A stretch of 33,168 nt of DNA from an uncultured Altererythrobacter sp. (GCA_913055875.1 CAJXJY010000017.1:1-33168), one strand, 5' to 3'. Shown: positions 24,204 to 32,314, counted from the first letter of the stretch. Translations and numbers: made by a program. The notes: a model not told the origin generated them from the letters alone.

Positions 24204-25286
24204 ATGGCGAACGCGCTCACCCACACGCTGTGCCAGGGCATCGTCTCGCGGCTCGAGCAGGAAATCATCCTGGCCGACCGGTCGGGCCGAATCCTGTACG
24301 CGAACGAGCGCGCGCGCGAAGGTATCGATGGCGAGATCGAGGAACGGCGCCTGCGCGATATCTTCTCCGATACCGATCCTGCGCCGCTGGAGAAGCTCGA
24401 TTACGCTATGAGCTCGACCCAGTGGATGCCGGCCAACCTGACGTTCGCGCACGGCTCGCTCGCAGGGGTCGAGGTGAAATTCCGCGCGCGCGGTTATCGC
24501 GAGGACGGGCAGGTCCGGCTGCTGCTGATCGGCGACCGCAATCGCGACGAAGGGTTCCGGCAGCTGCGCGACCTGGTCCGCCGCCTCAACGACGAGCTGG
24601 CCGAGAAGCGCGATCTCGCGCACCGGCTGCAGCGCGCGCTCGACAGCGAGGCCAATCTCCACCGCGAGCTGATCCACCGGGTGAAGAACAACCTCGCTCT
24701 GCTCACCGCGCTGGTCAGCCTGCGCCGCAATGCGACCCCCGACGAGGCGGTCGAGCAAGCGCTCAAGGACCTCGAAATGCGCATCCACGCGATCCGCGCG
24801 GTGCACGACATTCTCGACCAGGCGGGCGAGATTTCCAAGGTCCAGGCCGGCGAACTGATCCGCGCTCTGTGCAGCCAGCTCGACAATTCGGTGATGCCCG
24901 AAAACGTCACGGTCGAGAACGAACTGCTCGACGTCACGCTCGACGTCGACAAGGCGACCCCGCTCAGCCTGCTGATCAACGAGTTGATCACCAACGCCGC
25001 CAAGCACGCCTTTCCGGAAGGGAAGCCGGGCACTATCGTCGTCTCGCTGCAGAAGAACGGCGAGGACAAGCTCGAAGTGGGCATCGTCGACAACGGCCGC
25101 GGCGCGCAGGGCGATTTCACGCAGGTCGGCACCGGCAGCCGCATCATCGAGGCGCTGGCGGACCAGATCGGCGGCGAACTCAAGCGCGTGAGCGACGACA
25201 AGGGCACCCATTGGAGCTTCATCTTCCCGCATGACAAGCCGGAGGAGGACGCCGGCCTCGAACGGGGCGGAGCCCTGCAGGAGTAA
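24204..25286 (+). CDS. sensor histidine kinase, HisKA_2 type, with N-terminal PAS-like domain
   Basis: A 360-residue soluble kinase. Residues about 10-115 look PAS-like (EIILADRSGRILYANERARE). A coiled linker (about 118-150, LRDLVRRLNDELAEKRDLAHRL) precedes the HisKA_2 dimerisation domain with phospho-acceptor H158 in LIHRVKNNLALLTALVSLRR. The ATPase domain has the N box LLINELITNAAKHAFPEG, the G box VDNGRG and GTGSRIIEALADQIGG. Kinases of this type in sphingomonads often feed the general stress response (PhyR/NepR) or light and chemical sensing; no partner response regulator is in the window. Middle gene of a tight operon, one base after the MetOD1 gene and three before the next. Confidence 0.92.
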   Translation: MANALTHTLCQGIVSRLEQEIILADRSGRILYANERAREGIDGEIEERRLRDIFSDTDPAPLEKLDYAMSSTQWMPANLTFAHGSLAGVEVKFRARGYREDGQVRLLLIGDRNRDEGFRQLRDLVRRLNDELAEKRDLAHRLQRALDSEANLHRELIHRVKNNLALLTALVSLRRNATPDEAVEQALKDLEMRIHAIRAVHDILDQAGEISKVQAGELIRALCSQLDNSVMPENVTVENELLDVTLDVDKATPLSLLINELITNAAKHAFPEGKPGTIVVSLQKNGEDKLEVGIVDNGRGAQGDFTQVGTGSRIIEALADQIGGELKRVSDDKGTHWSFIFPHDKPEEDAGLERGGALQE

Positions 25287-25289
25287 CCG

Positions 25290-25814
25290 ATGCCGCTTTC
25301 GCTTCACGCCGCGCTCGTGCCGGGCTGGCTGCAGATCCTCGGTTCCGTCGAAGGCCTGGTGGCCAAGGCCGAGAGCTGGTGCGACGACAACGGCTATTCG
25401 CACGACGAGATTATCGGCGCGCGCCTCGCCGGGGACATGCTGCCGTTTTCCTATCAGGTGAAGAGCTGCTGGGCGCATTCGGCGCATGCGCTCGACGGTG
25501 CGGCGAAGGGCCGCTTCGAGCCGCATATGGACCCGCCGCCCGACAGCTTCGCCGGGCTGCGCGAGGTACTCGCCGCGGCGAAATCGGGCCTGTCGGGATG
25601 CGATGCCGACGCGCTCGATGCGATCGCCGGCAACGATATGGTCTTCGCCATCGGCGACAAGCTGCGGCTCGAATTCACCGTGCAGGATTTCCTGCTCGGT
25701 TTTTCCAGTCCGAACTTCCATTTCCACGCAGCGACCGCCTACGGCATTCTGCGGATGAAGGGGCTGGAGATCGGCAAACGGGATTATCTCGGCGCGCTGC
25801 CGGTGAAGGGTTAG
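25290..25814 (+). CDS. DUF1993 family protein
   Basis: A 174-residue protein with the DUF1993 pattern: LHAALVPGWLQILGSVEGLV, KAESWCDDNGYSHDEIIGAR, LAGDMLPFSYQVKSC, and the C-terminal LLGFSSPNFHFHAATAYGIL with RMKGLEIGKRDYLG. The fold is DinB-like helical, with His residues (NFHFHAATAYG) that could bind metal; the biochemical role is unknown. It starts three bases after the kinase stop, so it is a likely third member of the signalling operon, although co-transcription need not mean a shared role. A structured repeat element begins about six bases after its stop. Confidence 0.85.
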   Translation: MPLSLHAALVPGWLQILGSVEGLVAKAESWCDDNGYSHDEIIGARLAGDMLPFSYQVKSCWAHSAHALDGAAKGRFEPHMDPPPDSFAGLREVLAAAKSGLSGCDADALDAIAGNDMVFAIGDKLRLEFTVQDFLLGFSSPNFHFHAATAYGILRMKGLEIGKRDYLGALPVKG

Positions 25815-25872
25815 ATTCGGTTTTCCGGCGGTGTTGAAACCTGTCACTTGGTGGCAGTTGTCTGACCGCCGG

Positions 25873-25957
25873 GGCTGTTCCATCCCACGCCCCCACCCGG
25901 CCACCCCGACCATAGTATCCTGTGGGTGGCCGGGTGGGGGCGTGGGATGGAACAGCC
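25873..25957. repeat. 34-bp perfect stem with 17-nt loop (element copy 2)
   Basis: Arms 25873-25906 and 25924-25957 are exact complements; the loop is 25907-25923. Arm positions 1, 4, 6, 7, 11 and 17 differ from copy 1 and each change is matched in the partner arm. The loop resembles the reverse complement of the copy 1 loop at 13 of 17 positions. Confidence 0.95.
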
Positions 25958-25959
25958 AA

Positions 25960-25981
25960 GGGCCAGACGGAGGTCTGGCCC
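25960..25981. repeat. GGAG-loop hairpin a (element copy 2)
   Basis: GGGCCAGAC, loop GGAG, GTCTGGCCC: nine perfect pairs. It follows the right arm of the 34-bp stem by two bases, as in copy 1 (one base), and is followed by a GCACGCAG linker. Confidence 0.9.
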
Positions 25982-26026
25982 GCACGCAGAAAATGACTCG
26001 GGTGGGGGCGCGGGACGGAACAGCAA

Positions 26027-26048
26027 GGGAAGCACGGAGGTGCTTCCC
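26027..26048. repeat. GGAG-loop hairpin b (element copy 2)
   Basis: GGGAAGCAC, loop GGAG, GTGCTTCCC: nine perfect pairs. It is the same module repeated 67 bp after hairpin a, with a different but fully paired stem and the same flanking CAAGG and GCACGCAG words. Confidence 0.9.
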
Positions 26049-26087
26049 GCACGCAGCAGGGACTCGGCCCGTTGCTCGAAGCTCCGC

Positions 26088-26765
26088 TCAAACCCGCGCG
26101 AACCAGATCGTATGACGGGGACCCTTGTTGTTCGGCCGCGCGCGGACGGTCTCGACATCGACCGCGAAACCGGCGTCCTTCAGGCGCCGGGTGAACTTGT
26201 GGTCGGGCGCGGCCGACCACACCGCCAGCACGCCTCCGGGGTTGAGCGCATCGCGCGCCTTGCCGAGCCCGGTGCGCGAATAGAGCCGCTCGTTGCCGTC
26301 GCGCACGATCCCGTCCGGTCCGTTGTCGACATCGAGCAGGATCGCGTCGTAGCGCGCGGTGGTACCGTCGACCGCATCGTCGATCAGCGCGGCGACATCG
26401 GCCAGCACGATCTCGCCGCGCGGATCGTCGAGCGTCTCGCCGGTCAGGTGCGCCAGCGGCCCGCGCGCCCAGTCGAGGATTTCGGGCACGACCTCGGCGA
26501 CGACCACCCTGCCCTCGCCTGCAAGCTCGGCCAGCGCGGCACGGTAGGTGAAGCCCATGCCGTAGCCGCCGATAAGCACGCGCGGCGCGGCGGCACCGAG
26601 CCGCCCCATCGTCAGCACCGCGAGTTGCTCCTCGGAGAACTGCATCCGCGTGCCCATCAGCTCGTCGCGCCCGAGCATGATGATGAAATCGCGCCCATGG
26701 CCGACCAGGGTCAGCGTATCGCCGCCCGGGATCCGGGCGGTGGCGAGGGTTTCGCGCGGCAGCAT
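26088..26765 (-). CDS. spermidine synthase-like (SpeE-fold) methyltransferase-family protein
   Basis: A 225-residue Rossmann-fold protein. An N-terminal beta-rich part (LATARIPGGDTLTLVGHGRD) is followed by FSEEQLAVLTMGRL, then the nucleotide-binding motif RVLIGGYGMGFTYRAAL, the acidic second strand VVVAEVVPEILDWARG and DAILLDVDNGPDG, where polyamine synthases have a catalytic Asp region. It resembles the short SpeE-like proteins of alphaproteobacteria, whose substrate is not established; true spermidine synthases are longer (about 280 residues). The start ATG at 26765 gives the complete N-terminal strand set. Its stop lies about 25 bp from the structured repeat element. Confidence 0.8.
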   Translation of the reverse strand: MLPRETLATARIPGGDTLTLVGHGRDFIIMLGRDELMGTRMQFSEEQLAVLTMGRLGAAAPRVLIGGYGMGFTYRAALAELAGEGRVVVAEVVPEILDWARGPLAHLTGETLDDPRGEIVLADVAALIDDAVDGTTARYDAILLDVDNGPDGIVRDGNERLYSRTGLGKARDALNPGGVLAVWSAAPDHKFTRRLKDAGFAVDVETVRARPNNKGPRHTIWFARV

Positions 26766-26808
26766 CGCCCGCCCCCTTACGCGCGCGCCGGCCCCGCGTC
26801 ACCCCGCG

Positions 26809-27513
26809 TCAGGGGCGGGTGAGGAAGACGACCGTGCCGCGATAATTTCGGTCGCGCGCCAGCCAAGGCGGTTCGCGCCACCCGCCGTCCTCGACGATCC
26901 CGACGCGATACGGCATCGGCAGGCGACGCAGCCCCGCAAGGTAGGCCGCGTATCCGGGAATGGTGTGGCGCCCCTGGTAGGTCTGGATCACGACCTCGTC
27001 GACGACCTCGCCGACCGCCGCCAAAGCCGCGGGGTCGGCGTTCGCGCTCCAGTCGAGCAGGCCGGTGATCGACAGGCGATAGCGCTCGGGCAGGCGCCGC
27101 CGCAGGTCGCGCATGAACCCGGCATAGCCATCAAGCTCGCGGGTCGGGGCGTCGAAATCGACCTGCAGCCCGGCGAGCCGCACGCCGCCCTCCCACCGCG
27201 CGAGATCGCGCTCGATCCGGCGATAGATCCCCTCGTCCCAGACGAGCGTTTCGGTGCGCACCACCAGCCACACTTCGGGGCCTTGCGCGCTAGGCGCGTG
27301 CGGGCGAAGCGGAACGAAACGGTCGGGGCGCTCCTTGCGCACCTCGCCGGCGAGCACATAGACCGTATCCGCCTGCGCCAGCGCGGGCGGCGCGGGCACG
27401 CCGGCCCAAAGGAAATAGGCCTCCGCGTCGCGCGGTGCGTCGGCGGCGGGCCGGCACGAAGCCAGCACGGCTGCGCCCAGCATCACCAGTAATATTCGAG
27501 TTCTCTTGCCCAT
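26809..27513 (-). CDS. DUF3142 domain lipoprotein
   Basis: A 234-residue exported lipoprotein. The signal peptide ends in a lipobox (AAVLASC, Cys at about residue 20), so it should be anchored to a membrane facing the periplasm. The DUF3142 body has AYFLWAGVP, DTVYVLAGEV, VWLVVRTETLVWDE, the conserved VRLAGLQVDFDAPTRELDGY and LSITGLLDWS, then VVIQTYQGRHTI and PMPYRVGIVEDG, a TIM-barrel-like, glycosidase-type pattern. The enzymatic activity is unknown. The start ATG at 27513 is preferred because it gives the lipoprotein signal. Its first 31 bases overlap the end of the upstream large exported protein gene, which implies coupled translation. Confidence 0.85.
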   Translation of the reverse strand: MGKRTRILLVMLGAAVLASCRPAADAPRDAEAYFLWAGVPAPPALAQADTVYVLAGEVRKERPDRFVPLRPHAPSAQGPEVWLVVRTETLVWDEGIYRRIERDLARWEGGVRLAGLQVDFDAPTRELDGYAGFMRDLRRRLPERYRLSITGLLDWSANADPAALAAVGEVVDEVVIQTYQGRHTIPGYAAYLAGLRRLPMPYRVGIVEDGGWREPPWLARDRNYRGTVVFLTRP

Positions 27514-29738
27514 CTGCTGCCCGCATATTCGCGCTTGAGGCGCTCGAACCACGCCTTGCGCCGGCTTTGCGGCACGTCCTCGCCGCCGCAATCATTGTTA
27601 CCGCTCGGGCCGTAGCACCACACCGCGCGGTACAGCGCATAGGCCCTGTCGTCGGCGCTCGCGCGCGGATCGGCGATCACTTGCTCGTAGAAGCGCGCGC
27701 GCGGGATCGTCTCGCCGGGAAACTGCTCGGGCCCGTCGCCGAGATGGCGCGTCTCGGGAAATTGCGATCGCGGGCCGTAATATTCGCCGTAGAAATCGAA
27801 CCCGTTCAGGCGATAGAATTCGCCCAGGCACAGCAGCGCGGAATTGTCCTTGGGGTTGCGCGCGAGCGTAGCGGCGGTCGCCTTGACGTTGGGACACCGA
27901 TAGTGCTGCGACCAGGTGCCGGAGCGGAACTCGTCGAGCGGGAATTGCTCGGGCATGTAGGTTTCGGGATCCTGTGGCGCGTCTTTCGCGAAACCGGCAA
28001 GCAGGGCGTGATCGGACACGAAATCGGCATAGCGCCCGCGCGAAAGCTCCTTCCACAGCAGGGCGCGCAGCGCGGTGCGCCTTTCGTCCATCGGTCGCCG
28101 GGAATTGCGGGCCGTCGCGCGCAGGATGTCCGGGCCGGCGCTCTCGCGCAGCAGGATGTGGCGTATCTCCGGATCGGTGATCGGCGAGTCCGGCGCGAAC
28201 ACCGCATCGAGCTTGCCGTTGCGCTCGTAATTGACCGCCAGCCCGAGTTCCACCAGCGGGCGCTGGAGCACCGGATCGGCGCCGCCGAGCATGTCCAGCC
28301 AGAACCCGGCCTCGTTGCGGTCGCCGCGCCGCGCCAGCGCCATCCCGCGCAGCACCTGGCGGCTGAATTGCAGCGCATCGAAGCGCTCCTGCCGCGCGGC
28401 ATCGGGGATCAGTTCCAGCACCCGCGTATGGTCTCCAGTCACGTAATAGGCGTGGCTTGCCAGTAGGAAGCCGAACAGGTCCTCATGCCCGGCGAACAGC
28501 GGCTCCTGCGCGGCAAGGTCGGCTGCGCCGAGCAAACCGTCCTGCTCGGAAATGTCGGTATCGCCCCAGTCCCAGCGCCGCATGTGCTGCAGGTCCCAGG
28601 TCGCGATCAGCAGCGGGTCGAGCAATTCCCCGCCGCTCTGCGCGCGCATGATCAGCTTGTTGTCGACCTCGTCGAGCAGGCCGGGAAAACCCTCTCCGTC
28701 GAGCCCGGATTGTTCGAGAATGCCGGCATAGCGCCCGGCCAGGATCAGGCGGTCGACCGCCGCCCATTTCCGGCCCGTTTCGGCCAGCAACTGGCGGAAC
28801 ACCGGATCGGACGGATCGAGCGCGCGCAGCAGCGCCGAATAGGTCAGCGCCAGCGCCGTGTCCTGCCCGCTCAGCCACATCGCCCGGCGTTGCAGCCCCT
28901 GCGCCGAAGCCGCGTAGCGCCCGTCGGGATAGGCCGAAAGGTAGTCGCGAAATCCCTCGCCCGCACGCGCCGCCGCCTCGCGACCGGCCGGCGTGGTTCC
29001 TTCGAAATCGCCCCACCGGCCGAATGCCCCGTCGGTCGCAGCGTTGATGTCGACCCGTGCGAGCATGTATTGCGCGGTTTCGCGTACCCACGGATCGGTT
29101 GCCGAAGCGAGCGCGGCATAGCGGCTGCGCGCCGCATCCCAGTCGCCGCCGTAGAATGCGTTCGAGGCCAGCAGGTAGACGAGGAATTCGCGTGCGGTGC
29201 CGGTGGTCCCGCGCAGCGCCGGCCACCCACCCGCCGGTTCGGACGTCTTGCCCTCGCACGTGGCCGCAAGCATCCCCCGGGCCGCACCCAATGCGCGGCG
29301 ATCGCTCGCTGACACGCCTGCGGCAGCCTCGACCGCTGCTGCAAAGGCGGCGTCGCCGCGTTCCAGGCTCTGGCAACGGGTGCCCGAGAACAGGCTGTAG
29401 GGCTCGTCCGGTGCGTCGCCCTCGCTCCAGTAAGCGCGCCGGAACTGGCCGAAACCGAAATGGCTAGTGCGGTATTCGTCCCACCATTCGCGCGGCGGCG
29501 GCTTGGCCGGGACCGGCTGCAGGCCGCGGGCATCGCGCAGCAGGAAATTGAGGTTGACCCTGGTGTCGTTTCCGGGCGCCATCGCGGCGGTGTTGCCGCA
29601 CGGGCTGGTCGCGTTCTCGAGCGAATGGGAATAGTAGCACCCGCCCCCGCCGCCGGCATGCGCGCTGCCCGCCATGAACACCGAACCGAGCAGCACGCCA
29701 GCTTTTGTGATGACGCTTTGCTTGCCCTTTCCGTGCAT
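27483..29738 (-). CDS. large exported helical-repeat protein of unknown function
   Basis: A 751-residue protein with a Sec signal (residues about 1-28, ending GSAHA) followed by GGGGGCYYSHSLENA. The rest is rich in short amphipathic helices with Ala and Trp, like TPR/Sel1-type solenoids (FLVYLLASNAFYGGDWDAAR, FGFLLASHAYYVTGDHTRVL, KDNSALLCLGEFYRLNGFDF), with paired cysteines near the start and at CYGPSGNNDCGGE near the end. I do not recognise a named family. The start at 29738 has GGGGAG six bases upstream. It overlaps and is translationally coupled to the DUF3142 lipoprotein gene, so the two probably act together at the cell envelope. Confidence 0.8.
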   Translation of the reverse strand: MHGKGKQSVITKAGVLLGSVFMAGSAHAGGGGGCYYSHSLENATSPCGNTAAMAPGNDTRVNLNFLLRDARGLQPVPAKPPPREWWDEYRTSHFGFGQFRRAYWSEGDAPDEPYSLFSGTRCQSLERGDAAFAAAVEAAAGVSASDRRALGAARGMLAATCEGKTSEPAGGWPALRGTTGTAREFLVYLLASNAFYGGDWDAARSRYAALASATDPWVRETAQYMLARVDINAATDGAFGRWGDFEGTTPAGREAAARAGEGFRDYLSAYPDGRYAASAQGLQRRAMWLSGQDTALALTYSALLRALDPSDPVFRQLLAETGRKWAAVDRLILAGRYAGILEQSGLDGEGFPGLLDEVDNKLIMRAQSGGELLDPLLIATWDLQHMRRWDWGDTDISEQDGLLGAADLAAQEPLFAGHEDLFGFLLASHAYYVTGDHTRVLELIPDAARQERFDALQFSRQVLRGMALARRGDRNEAGFWLDMLGGADPVLQRPLVELGLAVNYERNGKLDAVFAPDSPITDPEIRHILLRESAGPDILRATARNSRRPMDERRTALRALLWKELSRGRYADFVSDHALLAGFAKDAPQDPETYMPEQFPLDEFRSGTWSQHYRCPNVKATAATLARNPKDNSALLCLGEFYRLNGFDFYGEYYGPRSQFPETRHLGDGPEQFPGETIPRARFYEQVIADPRASADDRAYALYRAVWCYGPSGNNDCGGEDVPQSRRKAWFERLKREYAGSRWARELEYYW

Positions 29739-29841
29739 ATCGACTCCCCAGCTTCAGCGCCGAACCGTTGCTTGTGAGCGATAAACCGTTTCGACGCTGA
29801 AGGGAAGTTGAACGGACGGGGCCGAGGGCGAATTTGCGCAC

Positions 29842-29872
29842 AAAAAAGGCCGCGGGATCGAACCCGCGGCCC
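29842..29872 (-). terminator. intrinsic terminator of pnp
   Basis: On the minus strand GGCCGCGGG, loop TTCGAT, CCCGCGGCC is followed by TTTTTT (plus-strand A-run 29842-29847). It is a 9-bp all-GC stem with a T-tract 24 bp after the pnp stop, a canonical rho-independent terminator. Confidence 0.92.
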
Positions 29873-29895
29873 TTTATCTTGTGCTGGAGGAAAGA

Positions 29896-32187
29896 TCAGT
29901 CCTTGAGGAAGTCCGGCACGTGGCTGCCGCCATCATTGCCGCCGCCGTCGCGATTGCCGCCGCCGCGACCGCCACGGTCGCCGCCGCGGCCCCGGCCGCC
30001 TCCGCGCGGACCACGACGATCGCCGCCACGGCCGCCGCCCTTGTCGCCGCGCGGTTCGCGCGGCGGGCGGGTGTCTTCGAGTTCTTCGCCGGTTTGCTGG
30101 TCGACCACGCGCATCGACAGGCGGACCTTGCCGCGCTGGTCGATCTCGAGGACCTTGACCTTCACCTCGTCGCCTTCGCTGACGACGTCGGTGACCTTTT
30201 CGACCCGCTCGTTCTTCATCTCGGAGACGTGGACGAGGCCGTCCTTGCCGCCCATGAAGTTCACGAACGCGCCGAAATCGACGATGTTGACGACCTTGCC
30301 GGTGTAGATCTTGCCGACTTCCGCCTCTTCGACGATGCCTTCGATCCACTTCTTCGCGGCCTCGATCTCGTCGGAGTTGGAGGACGAAATCTTGATCACG
30401 CCCTCGTCGTCGATGTCGACCTTGGCGCCGGTCTCGGCGACGATCTCGCGGATCACCTTGCCGCCGGTGCCGATGACGTCGCGGATCTTCGACTTGTCGA
30501 TCTGCATCGTCTCGATCCGCGGCGCGTGCTTGGAAACGTCGGTGCGGGCCGAGCCCAGCGCCTTGTTCATCTCGCCGAGGATGTGCGCGCGGCCGGCCTT
30601 GGCCTGCTCGAGCGCGGTCTGCATGATCTCCTTGGTGATCCCCGCGACCTTGATGTCCATCTGGAGCGAGGTGATGCCCTCTTCCGAACCGGCGACCTTG
30701 AAGTCCATGTCGCCGAGATGGTCCTCGTCGCCGAGGATGTCGGAGAGCACGGTGAAGTCGTCGCCTTCGAGGATCAGGCCCATCGCGATACCCGAAACGG
30801 GCCGCGCGATCGGCACGCCGGCATCCATCATCGAGAGGCACCCGCCGCACACGGTCGCCATCGAGGACGAGCCGTTCGACTCGGTGATGTCGGAGAGGAT
30901 GCGGATGGTGTAGGGGAAGTCCTCATGATCGGGCAGCACCGGGTGCAGCGCGCGCCAGGCGAGCTTGCCGTGGCCGGTCTCGCGACGGCTGGTGAAGCCG
31001 AAGCGGCCCACTTCGCCGACCGAATAGGGCGGGAAGTTATAGTGCAACATGAAAGGGTTGTAGGACAGACCTTCCAAGCCGTCGATCATCTGCTCGGCAT
31101 CCTTGGTGCCCAGCGTGACGGTGCAGATCGCCTGCGTCTCGCCACGAGTGAACAGCGCGGAGCCGTGTGTACGCGGCAGCAGGCCGACCATCGCCTCGAT
31201 CGGGCGGACCTGGTCGGTCTTGCGGCCGTCGATGCGCTGGCCGTCCTTGAGGATCGCCTTGCGCACGATATCGCTTTCGAGCTTCTTCACCAGCTTGAGT
31301 CGGCCCATATATTCGGCCGGATCGCTCTCGGAGAGATCCTTGTAATGCTCGCGCGCCTTTTCGCGCGCGGCGTTGACCGCATCCTGCCGATCGCCCTTGT
31401 CGGTGATCTTGTAGGCCTTGGCGAGATCGTCGCCGATGACGCCGCGCAGTTCCTCGAGAGCGGCCGACTTGTCCTCGACCTTGTCGAGTTCCCACGGCTG
31501 CTTGGCGGCCTGCTGGGCGAGGTCGATGATCGCGCCGATGACCTTCTTCGATTCCTCGTGCGCGAACATGACGGCACCGAGCATTTCCTCTTCGGTCAGC
31601 TCCTTGGCCTCGGATTCGACCATCATCACCGCGTCCTGCGTCGCGGCGACGACCAAGTCGAGCCGGCCTTCGTCGAAGATGCCGTTGACGGTCGGGTTGA
31701 GTTCGTACTCGCCGTCCCTGAAGCCGACGCGCGCGGCGCCGATCGGGCCCATGAAGGGCACGCCGCTGATGGTCAGAGCCGCGGACGCGGCGATCATCGC
31801 GACGATATCGGGCTCGGTCTCGCCGTCATAGGAGAGCACCTGCGCGATCACGTTGATCTCGTTGTAGAACCCTTCGGGGAAGAGCGGCCGACAGGGCCGG
31901 TCGATCAGGCGGCTGGTGAGCGTTTCCTTCTCCGTCGCGCGGCCTTCGCGCTTGAAGAAGCCGCCCGGGATACGCCCCGCGGCGGAGAATTTTTCCTGGT
32001 AGTGGACAGTGAGCGGGAAGAAGTCCTGCCCCTCGCGCACGGTCCGGGCGGCGGTCACGGCGCACAGCACCACGGTCTCGCCATAGGTGGCCAGCACGGC
32101 GCCGTCTGCCTGACGGGCGATGCGGCCGGTTTCCAGAGTGAGGGTCTTTCCGCCCCACTCCAGCGATACGGTTTTCGTGTCGAACAT
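29896..32187 (-). CDS. pnp: polynucleotide phosphorylase
   Basis: A 763-residue 3'-5' exoribonuclease that phosphorolyses RNA to nucleoside diphosphates and works in the degradosome. Two RNase PH domains are separated by an all-alpha region: the N-terminal core has [20 protein letters not shown] and [20 protein letters not shown]; the second core has [14 protein letters not shown] and [16 protein letters not shown] with [16 protein letters not shown] (metal-binding acids). A KH domain ([16 protein letters not shown]) and an S1 domain ([20 protein letters not shown]) follow. The last roughly 55 residues are an RGG/GR-rich tail ending HVPDFLKD. The start ATG at 32187 has AAGGA upstream. It follows rpsO with a palindrome-rich 252-bp leader. 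Confidence 0.97.
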   Translation of the reverse strand: MFDTKTVSLEWGGKTLTLETGRIARQADGAVLATYGETVVLCAVTAARTVREGQDFFPLTVHYQEKFSAAGRIPGGFFKREGRATEKETLTSRLIDRPCRPLFPEGFYNEINVIAQVLSYDGETEPDIVAMIAASAALTISGVPFMGPIGAARVGFRDGEYELNPTVNGIFDEGRLDLVVAATQDAVMMVESEAKELTEEEMLGAVMFAHEESKKVIGAIIDLAQQAAKQPWELDKVEDKSAALEELRGVIGDDLAKAYKITDKGDRQDAVNAAREKAREHYKDLSESDPAEYMGRLKLVKKLESDIVRKAILKDGQRIDGRKTDQVRPIEAMVGLLPRTHGSALFTRGETQAICTVTLGTKDAEQMIDGLEGLSYNPFMLHYNFPPYSVGEVGRFGFTSRRETGHGKLAWRALHPVLPDHEDFPYTIRILSDITESNGSSSMATVCGGCLSMMDAGVPIARPVSGIAMGLILEGDDFTVLSDILGDEDHLGDMDFKVAGSEEGITSLQMDIKVAGITKEIMQTALEQAKAGRAHILGEMNKALGSARTDVSKHAPRIETMQIDKSKIRDVIGTGGKVIREIVAETGAKVDIDDEGVIKISSSNSDEIEAAKKWIEGIVEEAEVGKIYTGKVVNIVDFGAFVNFMGGKDGLVHVSEMKNERVEKVTDVVSEGDEVKVKVLEIDQRGKVRLSMRVVDQQTGEELEDTRPPREPRGDKGGGRGGDRRGPRGGGRGRGGDRGGRGGGNRDGGGNDGGSHVPDFLKD

Positions 32188-32314
32188 TGATTTTCCTTCT
32201 GATCCCATGCGCCACATTGCGTCACGGGGCCTATGTGCCGGGTATTCCGTCCCGGTCCGGTTCGGGGCTCAACTTGGCCCCAATCGCGAGCCACCGAATT
32301 GCGGCTCTTCCTTC

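Larger units (their letters stand above)
25820..26062. repeat. structured intergenic palindromic element, copy 2 (right end missing)
   Basis: It lies between the convergent ends of the DUF1993 and SpeE-like genes. It starts with TTTTCCGGCGGTG as in copy 1, with the same CCGGCGGT (25825-25832) / ACCGCCGG (25865-25872) stem and shared ACCTGTCAC and GACCGCCGG words. Then come a perfect 34-bp hairpin (25873-25957), a GGAG hairpin (25960-25981), a degenerate second right arm (about 25999-26026), a second GGAG hairpin (26027-26048) and the start of a third linker that ends near 26062. The right terminal repeat of copy 1 is absent, so this copy is truncated or is a variant with a tandem 67-bp unit. 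Confidence 0.9.

Noticed and set aside
24117-25985. Long minus-strand frame through the kinase operon and element copy 2
   Set aside because: It runs antisense to three well-supported genes and its first part translates a palindromic repeat (Pro-rich HPTPPPGHP wording, also seen in a frame across copy 1). Similar peptides come from the repeat, not from a shared protein family.
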